Shown here piece by piece: positions 16,965-24,175 of a DNA stretch of 24,175 bases; within the stretch, counting starts at the first letter, position 1; each line of letters begins with the position of its first letter. The stretch is from contig PFJA01000087.1 of assembly GCA_002782905.1 (NCBI GenBank), positions 1-24,175 of the forward strand. Direction: 5' to 3'. Position numbers and translations under genes: made by a program. A model generated the notes under the pieces. The model saw only the letters and a program-made list of their open reading frames with translations. It was not told the DNA's origin and did no database searches. Source of the DNA: Lysobacterales bacterium CG_4_10_14_3_um_filter_64_11. GTDB taxonomy: Bacteria > Pseudomonadota > Gammaproteobacteria > Xanthomonadales > Xanthomonadaceae.

Positions 16965-18752
16965 TCAATACACCCGCGCCTTGGGCGGCACCACTTCCAC
17001 ATCGTCGCTCAAGGTAACCATATGCACCGGGCGGTAATCGATGCGCGTCGCGCCGTTGTCATCGACCCAGCACAGGCTGTGCTTGTGCCAGTGCACATCG
17101 TCGCGGTCAGGGAAATCCTCGCGCGCGTGGGCGCCGCGTGATTCCTTGCGGTTTTCGGCGGAAACCATGGTCGCCACCGCCTGCCCCAGCAGGTTGTGCA
17201 ATTCCAGGGTCTCCACCAGATCCGAGTTCCAGATCAACGAGCGATCGCTGATCCCGACATCGGCAAAGCCATCGAACACCTGATGGATTTTGCGCACGCC
17301 CTCGGCCAGCGATTCGCCGCTGCGGAATACCGTGGCGTGGTCCTGCATCGTGTGCTGCATGCGCAAGCGGATCTCCGCGGTTGAGCTGGAGCCCTTGGCA
17401 TGGCGCAAGCGGTCGAGCCGGCTGATCGATTTTTCGCAGGCATCGGCCGGCAGGCCCGGTTGCGCGGCACCCGGGGTGAGGGTTTGCGCACACCGGTTGG
17501 CTACCGACCGGCCAAACACCACCAGATCGAGCAGCGAGTTGGAGCCCAGGCGGTTGGCGCCGTGCACCGACACGCAGGCGCCCTCGCCGATCGCGTACAG
17601 GCCGGGCACCACGGTGTCGGGGTTGCCGTCCTTCAGGGTTACCACTTCGCCGTGGTAATTGGTCTGCAAGCCGCCCATGTTGTAATGCGCGGTCGGCAGC
17701 ACCGGGATCGGCTCACGGGTGACGTCGGCATTGGCAAACACTTTTGCGGTCTCGGCGATACCGGGCAGGCGCTCGTTGATCACTTCCGCACCCAGGTGCA
17801 TCAGGTTGAGATGGATATGATCCTTGCGCTCGCCAACACCGCGACCCTCGCGGATTTCGATGGTCATGGCGCGGCTGACCACATCGCGCGATGCCAGATC
17901 CTTGGCATTCGGCGCGTAGCGCTCCATGAAGCGTTCGCCTTTGGAATTGGTGAGGTAACCGCCTTCGCCGCGCACCCCCTCGGTGATCAGCATGCCGGCA
18001 CCGTAGACACCGGTCGGATGGAACTGCACGAACTCCATGTCCTGCAATGGCAGGCCGGCACGCAGCGCCATGCCGCTGCCGTCGCCGGTGCAGGTGTGGG
18101 CACCGGTACAGGAGAAGTAGGCGCGGCCATAGCCGCCGGTGGCCAGCACCACGCCCTGGGCACGGAACAGATGCAACTGGCCGGTGGCCAGATCCAGGGT
18201 GAGCACGCCGCGGCAGGCACCCTGTGCATCCATGATCAGATCGAGCGCGAAGTATTCGACGAAGAACTCGGCCTGATGCGCCAGCGATTGCTGATACAGC
18301 GTGTGCAGCATGGCGTGGCCGGTGCGGTCGGCAGCGGCGCAGGTGCGCTGCGCGGTGCCCTTGCCGTAATGCGTGGTCATGCCGCCAAACGGGCGCTGGT
18401 AGATCTTGCCATCCTCGGTACGCGAAAACGGCAGGCCGTAGTGCTCCAGTTCGAGCACGGCGGCGGGCGCCTCTTTGCACATGTATTCGATCGCGTCCTG
18501 ATCGCCCAGCCAGTCCGAGCCTTTGATGGTGTCGTAGAAATGGAAGCGCCAGTCATCCTCGCCCATGTTGGCCAGCGCTGCGGCAATGCCACCCTGCGCG
18601 GCGACGGTATGCGAGCGCGTCGGGAACACCTTGGAGATACACGCAGTGGACAGGCCCTTCTGCGCCAGACCGAAGGTGGCGCGCAGACCAGCGCCGCCAG
18701 CGCCAACCACAACCATGTCGTAATGATGTTCTTGAATCGGGTATGCACTCAT
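16965..18752 (-). CDS. sdhA: Succinate dehydrogenase flavoprotein subunit SdhA
   Basis: SdhA oxidises succinate to fumarate using covalently bound FAD, linking the TCA cycle to the respiratory chain. The 595-residue protein has the dinucleotide motif GAGGAGLRA (17-25) and the flavin-linkage motif [10 protein letters not shown] with His48. The substrate motifs QFHPTGVYG and TAHYNMGG are present, as is the C-terminal [18 protein letters not shown]. The ATG at 18752 is preferred to a TTG seven codons upstream because the resulting start, [19 protein letters not shown], matches family length. It lies 99 bp after sdhD, a gap holding a stem-loop, and upstream of sdhB. Confidence 0.99.
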   Translation of the reverse strand: MSAYPIQEHHYDMVVVGAGGAGLRATFGLAQKGLSTACISKVFPTRSHTVAAQGGIAAALANMGEDDWRFHFYDTIKGSDWLGDQDAIEYMCKEAPAAVLELEHYGLPFSRTEDGKIYQRPFGGMTTHYGKGTAQRTCAAADRTGHAMLHTLYQQSLAHQAEFFVEYFALDLIMDAQGACRGVLTLDLATGQLHLFRAQGVVLATGGYGRAYFSCTGAHTCTGDGSGMALRAGLPLQDMEFVQFHPTGVYGAGMLITEGVRGEGGYLTNSKGERFMERYAPNAKDLASRDVVSRAMTIEIREGRGVGERKDHIHLNLMHLGAEVINERLPGIAETAKVFANADVTREPIPVLPTAHYNMGGLQTNYHGEVVTLKDGNPDTVVPGLYAIGEGACVSVHGANRLGSNSLLDLVVFGRSVANRCAQTLTPGAAQPGLPADACEKSISRLDRLRHAKGSSSTAEIRLRMQHTMQDHATVFRSGESLAEGVRKIHQVFDGFADVGISDRSLIWNSDLVETLELHNLLGQAVATMVSAENRKESRGAHAREDFPDRDDVHWHKHSLCWVDDNGATRIDYRPVHMVTLSDDVEVVPPKARVY

Positions 18753-18788
18753 CGAAGATGGGCCTTGAGGCAAGGTGCGGCACCAGCA

Positions 18789-18806
18789 TTTGCGTTACGG
18801 CGCAAA
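18789..18806 (-). other. Stem-loop in the sdhD-sdhA gap
   Basis: TTTGCG-TTACGG-CGCAAA is a perfect 6-bp-arm inverted repeat. In the transcript, CCGG/CUGG flanks can extend it with a small bulge. It ends about 36 bases before the sdhA start codon. It could serve as an intercistronic stability or processing element adjusting subunit ratios; this is inference. Confidence 0.4.
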
Positions 18807-18852
18807 CCGGCACCCGGGTGGATGGGAAGTTTGGAACACGAAACTCGCTGGC

Positions 18853-19239
18853 TCATGACGCAAGCGCCAAACGGCCAACCGCCACCAGCGCGGCAATGCC
18901 GGCCAGCGAAAAAATGAGCCGGGTAGCAATCAGGGCGAGCAGTTCCAGCCGGCGGCTGTGTACGTAGTCCTCGATCACCACCTGCATGCCCAACTGCGCG
19001 TGCCACAACATCGCGAACACATAGGCCAGCATCAGGGTGGCGTTGATCGGCGCGCCGATACGCGCCGCCGCCGCCGCCTGATCGACGCCGACCAGACCGA
19101 TGGCAAGCCACGCGAACCACGGCGTCAACAGCGCCAAGGCGACCGAGGTAAGGCGCTGCGCCGACCAATGCGCGGTACCGTCCTTGGCCGAACCCAGACC
19201 GCGTGCGCGCGCCAGCGGGGTACGCAGATCGGCGCTCAT
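18853..19239 (-). CDS. sdhD: Succinate dehydrogenase membrane anchor subunit SdhD
   Basis: SdhD is one of two hydrophobic anchors that bind heme b and ubiquinone. The 128-residue protein has three membrane helices (about 30-51, 66-86 and 99-122). The heme ligand His80 in MLWHAQLGM and the quinone-site pair Asp91-Tyr92 in EDYVHS match E. coli SdhD His71, Asp82 and Tyr83 with a constant offset of nine. The ATG at 19239 has a perfect GGAGG six bases upstream and overlaps the sdhC stop as ATGA. An open frame extends upstream inside sdhC but is not coding. Confidence 0.96.
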   Translation of the reverse strand: MSADLRTPLARARGLGSAKDGTAHWSAQRLTSVALALLTPWFAWLAIGLVGVDQAAAAARIGAPINATLMLAYVFAMLWHAQLGMQVVIEDYVHSRRLELLALIATRLIFSLAGIAALVAVGRLALAS

Positions 19240-19628
19240 GCCACACCTCCGGGAAATGCGGCGAGCCAGAGCCCGAGCGTGATGACCAGCGCCAACAGCA
19301 GCACGGCATAGCCACCGCGGTAGACGCTGGGGATATCCAACGCACGGCCGGTATCCCAGACCAGATGGCGCACGCCATTGAGCAGGTGGTAAACCAACGC
19401 TGCGGTCGCGGCGAACAACAGCAGCTGCCCGGGTAGCGACGTCAGCAGTGCCCGCCATTGCTCATAGGCCGCCGGCCCGTTCGCCAGCGCCAGCAACCAA
19501 CCGACCATGGCCAGTGCCGCGAACGCCAGCAAAACACCGGAAGCGCGGTGCGCAATCGACATCATCATGGTGATCTGCCAGGAATAGACCTGCAGATGCG
19601 GGGACAAGGGGCGTTGTTGGCTGGTCAT
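19236..19628 (-). CDS. sdhC: Succinate dehydrogenase cytochrome b556 subunit SdhC
   Basis: SdhC is the larger anchor subunit of complex II. The 130-residue protein opens RPLSPHLQVYSWQITMMMSIAHRASGV. Ser24, His27 and Arg28 correspond to E. coli Ser27, His30 and Arg31 at the quinone site. His81 in VYHLLNGVRHLVWD corresponds to the heme ligand His84. Three membrane helices lie at about 30-50, 66-86 and 106-126. The gene is translationally coupled to sdhD and preceded on the same strand by the small SDHAF4-like gene, 57 bp upstream. Confidence 0.97.
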   Translation of the reverse strand: MTSQQRPLSPHLQVYSWQITMMMSIAHRASGVLLAFAALAMVGWLLALANGPAAYEQWRALLTSLPGQLLLFAATAALVYHLLNGVRHLVWDTGRALDIPSVYRGGYAVLLLALVITLGLWLAAFPGGVA

Positions 19629-19685
19629 GGGCTGGGCACTGGGTCGGCAAGTGGGGAGGGTGGCAGATCGGATGTGAAGTGCAGG

Positions 19686-19850
19686 TCAGAAGTCGATGCA
19701 GCGGCCATTTTTCTCCCAATCGCCGAACCGGGTCGGCTCGGGGCCATCGCGGCCACCCACTTCGGGCGGCGGCGATGCAGTATCGGGAGGGGGCGGCACC
19801 GGCAACGGAGCGGTTGCGTCTGGCTGGTCTATGATGGAGGGGCGATGCAT
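19686..19850 (-). CDS. DUF1674 / SDHAF4-like small protein, probable SDH assembly factor
   Basis: The 54-residue protein ends EVGGRDGPEPTRFGDWEKNGRCIDF (30-54). The GG-x-GPEPTR-[FY]-GDWE-x-GR-x-DF pattern is the conserved C-terminus of DUF1674/SDHAF4. Eukaryotic SDHAF4 binds flavinylated SDHA and promotes its joining to SDHB. The N-terminal half is proline-rich and low in complexity, as is common in this family. It is the first gene of the sdh operon, which supports the role. The ATG at 19850 has a poor ribosome site and lies only 27 bp from the divergent ygfZ start. An open frame continues upstream through ygfZ but shows no similarity. Homology is recognised by eye only. Confidence 0.85.
   Translation of the reverse strand: MHRPSIIDQPDATAPLPVPPPPDTASPPPEVGGRDGPEPTRFGDWEKNGRCIDF
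19830..19835 (+). promoter_or_regulatory. Possible -10 box for ygfZ
   Basis: TATGAT matches the -10 consensus at five of six bases and lies 42 bases before the ygfZ ATG. No convincing -35 hexamer is spaced correctly. It lies within the sdhAF4-like coding sequence on the other strand, as it must, because the divergent starts are only 27 bp apart. Confidence 0.3.
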
Positions 19851-19877
19851 AGCCACTGAAGAGTAATCCCATAAACC

Positions 19878-20729
19878 ATGTCTTTCAAGCCGAACAAACC
19901 ATTCGCCTTGGTCGATCACGCGGCGATCGAGTTGCAAGGGCCTGATGCCGTTGCTTTTGCGCAAGCACAATTCATGAATGACGTGCGCACACTGGCGCCC
20001 GGCCAGTGGCAGTGGAACGGCTGGCTCAGCGCCAAAGGCCGCGTGCAGGCGCTGTTCGCGCTGCTGCGCTCAGAGCCCGATCGCCTGCTGGCCATCGTGC
20101 GCGGCGGCGACGCCGACGCACTGGCAGCGCAATGGCAACGCTTCGTATTTCGCAGCAAGCTGAGCGTGCTTGCGGTATCCCGAATGACCGTGGCCGGAGT
20201 GTTTGGAGAAAATGCAACCTCCGGCGTAGCCGTGGCGCTGGCGCAACTGCGACTGAGCGGCGAAACGGCCCGCGCGCTGTGCCTGCTTGATCAGCCGGTT
20301 GCGCCCGACGCCGAGGCGCAGCGGCACTGGCGCCTCGCCGACATCGCGCAAGGTTTGCCGTGGCTGGAGCACGACCAGACCGACCGCTGGACCCCGCACA
20401 TGCTGTCGCTCGAACGGCTGGCTGCCTTCAGCGTGAAAAAAGGCTGCTACCCGGGCCAGGAAATCGTCGCGCGCACCCACTTTCTGGGCCAAGCCAAACG
20501 CGGCCTGGTACGGCTGCAAACTGCGCTGGCACTGACTGCCGGCGACGCGGTAACCGCCGATGGCCGTGTGCTGGGCGAGGTGGTGTGTGCCGAGCACGCG
20601 GAGCAGGGTTGGCAGGCACTGGCGGTGCTGCCCAGTGAGCGACCTGAAGCCATGCTGATCGCTGGCAACGCGGTTCGGCAACTGGCATTTGATGCGCCGC
20701 CGCTGCCACCCGCCACTGAACCGCACTGA
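19878..20729 (+). CDS. ygfZ: Folate-binding protein YgfZ (tRNA-modifying / Fe-S enzyme maturation)
   Basis: YgfZ is a tetrahydrofolate-dependent protein related to GcvT that sustains certain Fe-S enzymes, including the tRNA methylthiolase MiaB. The 283-residue protein carries the family signature KGCYPGQE (188-195) with the key Cys190. It also has the GcvT-like N-terminal LQGPDAVAFAQAQFMNDV and WLSAKGRVQALF segments. It is transcribed away from the sdh operon. In E. coli ygfZ is likewise divergent from sdhE-ygfX, so this keeps an ancient neighbourhood with the SDH genes in between. The ribosome site is weak. Confidence 0.94.
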   Translation: MSFKPNKPFALVDHAAIELQGPDAVAFAQAQFMNDVRTLAPGQWQWNGWLSAKGRVQALFALLRSEPDRLLAIVRGGDADALAAQWQRFVFRSKLSVLAVSRMTVAGVFGENATSGVAVALAQLRLSGETARALCLLDQPVAPDAEAQRHWRLADIAQGLPWLEHDQTDRWTPHMLSLERLAAFSVKKGCYPGQEIVARTHFLGQAKRGLVRLQTALALTAGDAVTADGRVLGEVVCAEHAEQGWQALAVLPSERPEAMLIAGNAVRQLAFDAPPLPPATEPH

Positions 20730-20752
20730 ACCCCGGCAACATGATGACCATG

Positions 20753-20781
20753 GTGTTATTGCGGTAACACAGTTATGTTAC
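20753..20781 (+). promoter_or_regulatory. Array of three TGTTA/TAACA half-sites at 11-bp spacing
   Basis: TGTTA at 20754-20758, TAACA at 20765-20769 and TGTTA at 20776-20780 alternate in orientation and start exactly 11 bp apart. Read as pairs they give GTGTTA-N6-TAACAC and GTAACA-N6-TGTTAC, two perfect overlapping inverted repeats. The spacing places all half-sites on one face of the helix, as in an operator for a dimeric or oligomeric regulator. The array starts 23 bases after the ygfZ stop and ends about 97 bases before the start of the PhnD-like gene, its probable target. Confidence 0.6.
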
Positions 20782-20878
20782 GCGCAACAGCGAGTCAGGC
20801 AGGATGTCGGTTGCACACGCGGCACCCCGGCAACGGCCATTGACGGGCACTATCCGTTGCACATCGGGAGAGCGATTT

Positions 20879-21727
20879 ATGTCGAATCGAAACATCGCAA
20901 ATCGAAACCAACGCGGCCAGCGCACCCTTGCCGGCTTGCTGCTCGCTCTGCTGGCCATGGTCAGCCCGGCACTGGCTGCGGACTACACCGTTTCGGTTGA
21001 GCCAAGCTACCCGGCCGAACAGGCACGCGATGTCTATCAGCCGTTGCTCGATTACCTGTCCAAGGCCACCGGCCAGCGTTTTGTGCTGCACTACCCGAGC
21101 AACTACCACCTGATGTGGCGCGACATTCGCAACAACACGCCGGTGGATTTTGCCTTCGAGGAAGCGCAATTCACCGATTACCGTGCGCAGCGATTCGGCT
21201 TTGTGCCGCTGGTACGCACCATCGAGCCATCGATCTACGCGCTGATCGCGCAACCCGAGATGGCCGAGCGCGGCATCGACGCACTGGTTGGCCATCAAAT
21301 CGTCAACATGCCATCGCCGAGCATGGGCTACGCCCTGCTGATCGAACTGTTCCGCAACCCGGTCAGCCAACCCGAAGTGCTGTCCACCGCCGCCAGTTGG
21401 AAAGACGGCGTGGAAATGATTTTTTCCGGTGAAGCCGACGCCGCGATGGTGCCGCTGTACATCGCCCAGTTGTACCCAAACCTGGTCGAGATGCACAACA
21501 GCCGCAGCGTGCCGGGCCGTGCCGTGTCAGCGGCAGCCACGGTACCCGACGAGATCAAGGCCGCCGTGCGCGATGCGCTGCTCAAGCTCAACGACGACGA
21601 ATCGCTGTACGCGGTGATCAATGAGATCGGTACCACGCAGTTTGTTGCCACCAGCGCCGCCGAATACCAAGGCAATCAAACCATGCTGCGCGGGTTCTTT
21701 GGTTATACCGAGCCGGCGACGCCATAA
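20879..21727 (+). CDS. PhnD-like periplasmic substrate-binding protein (phosphate/phosphonate-binding superfamily), orphan
   Basis: The 282-residue precursor has a basic N-terminus, a hydrophobic stretch (about 17-33) and an ALA-AD signal-peptidase I site after residue 33. The mature protein has the PF12974-like layout: an early YQPLLDYLSKATGQRF stretch, DFAFEEAQFTDY, a PSPSMGYALLIELF hinge segment and a late DGVEMIFSGEADAAMVPLYIAQ. The ATG at 20879 follows GGGAG and gives a proper signal peptide; an upstream extension of 25 codons would bury it. There is no permease or ATPase nearby. Proteins of this kind also serve as sensors for two-component or cyclic-di-GMP enzymes, so the ligand and role are open. 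It ends 6 bp from the convergent E1 gene. Confidence 0.85.
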   Translation: MSNRNIANRNQRGQRTLAGLLLALLAMVSPALAADYTVSVEPSYPAEQARDVYQPLLDYLSKATGQRFVLHYPSNYHLMWRDIRNNTPVDFAFEEAQFTDYRAQRFGFVPLVRTIEPSIYALIAQPEMAERGIDALVGHQIVNMPSPSMGYALLIELFRNPVSQPEVLSTAASWKDGVEMIFSGEADAAMVPLYIAQLYPNLVEMHNSRSVPGRAVSAAATVPDEIKAAVRDALLKLNDDESLYAVINEIGTTQFVATSAAEYQGNQTMLRGFFGYTEPATP

Positions 21728-21733
21728 CCGGGC

Positions 21734-24010
21734 TCAGGCCAACGCGTCAGCGGCGGTCACGATATCGGTCTCGCCCGGCAACACCAGCAACGCGGCACCG
21801 GCCAATGGTGTGTAGGTATCCACGCCGACCACACGCCGCAGCGCCGTCGCGCCGAGCCCGGCTTCGCTGAGTGCGGTAATCACACCCTCGCCGACACCGG
21901 CGCTGTGGCGGCCTTCATCGACCACCACAATGCGCTGCGCACCACGCACATGGGCGATGATCCAGTCGGCAGCGAGCGGCACGAGCCAGCGCAGGTCCAG
22001 CACCCGCACCGACCAGCCATGGTTATCGCCGATCGTGCGCGCCGCGCGCAGGCTCATTGGCACACCGTTGCCGTAGGTCACGATCACCAGGTCGTTGCCA
22101 TCGCCCTGCGCCGGCGCATACACGCGGCCCTCGCCGAGGGTGAGCGCCTGATCGGGTGCCGGATACGTGGTTGACCACAGGCCATCACCGGGTGCATAAA
22201 GATCCTTGGTCATGTACAACGCGATCGGTTCGAGAAAAATGCTGACGCGACCATCGACCTTGGCCAGCGCCGCCAGCGTGCGCAGCATCATCGCCGCATC
22301 GTCACCGCGACTGGCGCAGCCGACCACGAGACCCGGAATATCACGTAGCGCGGTGATCGAATTGTCGTTGTGGAAGTGCCCACCGAAACCGCGCTGGTAA
22401 CCCAGCCCGGCGATGCGCACCAGCATCGGATTGCGGTACTGGTCGTTGGAAAAAAATTGCAACGAACACGCCTCGCCGCGAATCTGGTCGCAGGCGTTGT
22501 GAAAATAGGCCAGATACTGGATTTCCGGCAGCGGCAGCATGCCCATGTTGGCGAAACCCTGCGCCAGCCCGAGGATCATGGTTTCGTCGAGCAGGGTATT
22601 GAACACGCGCCGACCACCAAAGGCTTTTTGCAGGCCCTTGGTGACGGTGTACACGCCGCCTTTTTGCGCCACATCTTCGCCGAACAACAGGGTTTCTGGA
22701 TACTTGCAGAACAGATCGTGCAGGGCATTGTTGATCTGGATCGCCAGATGCCGCGGCGGCTGCTTCTCCGGCAGTCTGGCTTCGCCGCCAAACACCATCA
22801 GGCGCCGCTCACCATCGCCAACCCGGGTGGCTTCCGCAGCCACCGCAGCGGGCGTGTATGGCGCCAGCGGCCGCACCACCTCGGCCTGCGTGGTGATCTT
22901 GGGCCGGCGATCGGCTTGCTCGGCAGCGGCGAAGCAGCGCTTGCGGGTGGCTTCGTACAACGCCAGCACCTGTGCCCGCGTCATCAGCCCCGATGCCAGC
23001 GCGCTATGCGCCGAGCGCAGCAGCGGGTCGGTCGCCTCCAGCGCCACCAGTTCCTCGACACTGCGCCACTCGATCTCGAAATCGGTGCCGGCATGACCCA
23101 TGATGCGGGTAGTGCGCAGATGCAGGAAGGTCGGTCGCCGGGTGCGCCGACAATGTTCCACCGCGCGTGCCACCTGCGCGTAGCCCACGGTCAGATCGAG
23201 GCCATCGGCATGGAAATAATCCAGCCCCGGCCGCTGCGAAAAACTCGCAGCGATCCAGCCACTGGGCGTTTTCACCGAAATGCCGATGCCGTTGTCCTCG
23301 CACACGAACAACACCGGTGCCGGCAGCTTCTGGTAAGCGGTCCAGCTCGCCGTATTGAATGCGGTTTGCGCGGTCGCGTGGTTGGCCGAGGCATCGCCGA
23401 ACGAGCAGATCGCGATGCTGTCATCCGGAATCGGCAGCGCGTGGCCGATGCGACGCGCCTGCTCGATCGCCACTGCCGTACCCAACGCCTTGGGCAGATG
23501 CGAGGCAATGGTGGAAGTCTGCGGCAACACCCACAACGGCTTGCTGCCCCACACCTTGTGGCGACCCCCCGAAGCCGGATCGTCCTGGCTGGCGGCAAAG
23601 CTCAGTGCCGAATCCATCACCGGGTCCATTCCGGGAAGCTTGCGAAAGCGCTCGGCCATGAAACCGCCGCTGCGATAGTGCAGGAACGCCGGATCGGTAT
23701 GCCGGGTCAAGCGCGCCACCATGGTATTGCCCTCGTGCCCGGAACTGCCGATGGTGTAGAACACCTTGTTCTGCACGCGCAGCACCCGCGCCATCAAATC
23801 CAGATGCCGCGAGATCAGTTGCGATTCGAACAACTCGGCAAAATCGCGCACCGTGCAGTCGCTGCCTGGCATGATCGGTGCGGCATCGCCAGCCGCCGAC
23901 GCCACATCACCGGACCAGTTTTCAACGAACTCGATGAAATTGCGATCGCAGATTTCAGCGCGATTGAGGCCCTTCATGCGAGCGGGGACGGGTGGCGGCG
24001 TGCTGGACAT
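21734..24010 (-). CDS. Fused alpha-beta 2-oxoacid dehydrogenase E1 component (TPP-dependent)
   Basis: The 758-residue protein joins an E1-alpha domain (about 60-380) to an E1-beta domain (about 420-755). The alpha part has the thiamine diphosphate motif beginning GDASANHATAQ (206-216) and ending CEDNGIGIS (237-245), plus a GHAGTDFE loop. The beta part has LLFGEDVAQKGGVYTVTKGLQ (441-461), FNTLLDETMILGLAQGFA and VVVDEGRHSAGVGE near the C-terminus. It resembles branched-chain or related 2-oxoacid dehydrogenase E1 proteins more than AceE. No E2 or E3 gene is in view, so the substrate is uncertain. The ATG at 24010 lies just after a -10 box; the open frame extends 33 codons further without similarity. 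Confidence 0.9.
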   Translation of the reverse strand: MSSTPPPVPARMKGLNRAEICDRNFIEFVENWSGDVASAAGDAAPIMPGSDCTVRDFAELFESQLISRHLDLMARVLRVQNKVFYTIGSSGHEGNTMVARLTRHTDPAFLHYRSGGFMAERFRKLPGMDPVMDSALSFAASQDDPASGGRHKVWGSKPLWVLPQTSTIASHLPKALGTAVAIEQARRIGHALPIPDDSIAICSFGDASANHATAQTAFNTASWTAYQKLPAPVLFVCEDNGIGISVKTPSGWIAASFSQRPGLDYFHADGLDLTVGYAQVARAVEHCRRTRRPTFLHLRTTRIMGHAGTDFEIEWRSVEELVALEATDPLLRSAHSALASGLMTRAQVLALYEATRKRCFAAAEQADRRPKITTQAEVVRPLAPYTPAAVAAEATRVGDGERRLMVFGGEARLPEKQPPRHLAIQINNALHDLFCKYPETLLFGEDVAQKGGVYTVTKGLQKAFGGRRVFNTLLDETMILGLAQGFANMGMLPLPEIQYLAYFHNACDQIRGEACSLQFFSNDQYRNPMLVRIAGLGYQRGFGGHFHNDNSITALRDIPGLVVGCASRGDDAAMMLRTLAALAKVDGRVSIFLEPIALYMTKDLYAPGDGLWSTTYPAPDQALTLGEGRVYAPAQGDGNDLVIVTYGNGVPMSLRAARTIGDNHGWSVRVLDLRWLVPLAADWIIAHVRGAQRIVVVDEGRHSAGVGEGVITALSEAGLGATALRRVVGVDTYTPLAGAALLVLPGETDIVTAADALA

Positions 24011-24037
24011 GGCGGTGATCGCGCGGGAAAGCGGAGT

Positions 24038-24043
24038 ATTGTA
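24038..24043 (-). promoter_or_regulatory. Possible -10 box for the E1 gene
   Basis: TACAAT on the minus strand lies 27 bases before the ATG at 24010, matching the consensus at five of six bases. The -35 candidate TTAGGC is poor and 18 bp away. A start here would give a leader of about 20 bases and would exclude the longer upstream reading frame. Confidence 0.4.
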
Positions 24044-24127
24044 TCCGGGACGGCAGCAGGTGCCTAAAGCGCCGCGGGATTGGTGTCGAACCGCAACCGG
24101 CTCAGCCACCTCCGGCAGAGGGCCACT

Positions 24128-24175
24128 TCAAGCCGGTCGCTGCACCCGGAACCACGCCGCATACAGTGCCGGCAG
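24128..24175 (-). CDS. Possible 3' end of an unidentified gene (partial)
   Basis: On the minus strand a frame enters from the window edge and reads LPALYAAWFRVQRPA, then TGA. It could be the last 15 residues of an upstream gene whose body lies outside the window. Too little is present to identify it, and an open frame of this length can arise by chance. The stop lies 117 bases before the E1 start. Confidence 0.3.
   Translation of the reverse strand: MPALYAAWFRVQRPA

Noticed and set aside
18753..18773. TTG start for sdhA seven codons upstream
   Set aside because: A rare start codon with no better ribosome site. The ATG at 18752 fits family length.
17400..18917. Plus-strand 505-codon frame opposite sdhA
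   Set aside because: It is an antisense shadow. Composition is low-complexity and sdhA is unmistakable on the minus strand.

Overview
This GC-rich window looks like ordinary chromosome from a gammaproteobacterium of the Xanthomonadales (Lysobacterales), perhaps close to Rhodanobacteraceae. That placement is inferred from gene content and order: pncC-recA-recX, and sdhCDAB-sdhE-ygfX-lolC-lolD-comEC-exbB-exbD-msbA-lpxK-kdsB, an order I recall from that group. REP-type and heptamer repeats between genes fit too. No phage, plasmid, IS transposase, CRISPR or toxin-island genes are visible. It is a core-genome region decorated with small repeats.

Layout. 1-134: a hairpin repeat and a short tandem repeat. 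135-2312 (minus): pncC, recA, recX, the DNA-repair block, with a strong stem-loop in the recA leader. 2365-2507: a 143-bp imperfect palindrome whose end supplies the last codons of the next gene. 2495-5728: a TRAP transporter of the 2-oxoacid/mannitol/chloroaromatic type, with dctQM on minus and its Tat-lipoprotein binding protein divergently on plus. 5806-5970: tRNA-Pro(CGG) with a clear promoter and a perfectly palindromic bidirectional terminator. 5992-10616 (minus): five start/stop-overlapping genes, exbB, exbD, msbA, lpxK and kdsB, which make and flip lipid A/LPS precursors. 10733-10805: an inverted REP pair. 10836-13121 (minus): comEC for DNA uptake. 13308-15279 (minus): lolC and lolD for lipoprotein release. 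15299-19850 (minus): a complete succinate dehydrogenase locus in the transcriptional order sdhAF4-like, sdhC, sdhD, sdhA, sdhB, sdhE, ygfX. ygfZ is divergent at 19878. 20753-20781: an array of three half-sites 11 bp apart upstream of an orphan PhnD-like binding protein. 21734-24010 (minus): a fused alpha-beta 2-oxoacid dehydrogenase E1. 24128-24175: possibly the last codons of another minus-strand gene.

How the genes fit together. The SDH block combines the four structural subunits with two assembly factors, SdhE (flavinylation of SdhA) and a 54-residue DUF1674/SDHAF4-like protein. YgfZ, a folate-dependent factor for Fe-S enzymes, is divergent next door. In E. coli sdhE-ygfX and ygfZ are neighbours far from sdhCDAB; here the structural genes lie between them. 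The exbB-kdsB block looks translationally coupled throughout, linking an energising ExbBD-type motor to lipid A kinase, the lipid A flippase and CMP-KDO synthesis.

I found no convincing new defence or biosynthetic system. The most interesting signals are the SDH maturation cluster with its tiny SDHAF4-like gene, the phased operator array, the dctM-capping palindrome, and the recA leader hairpin.
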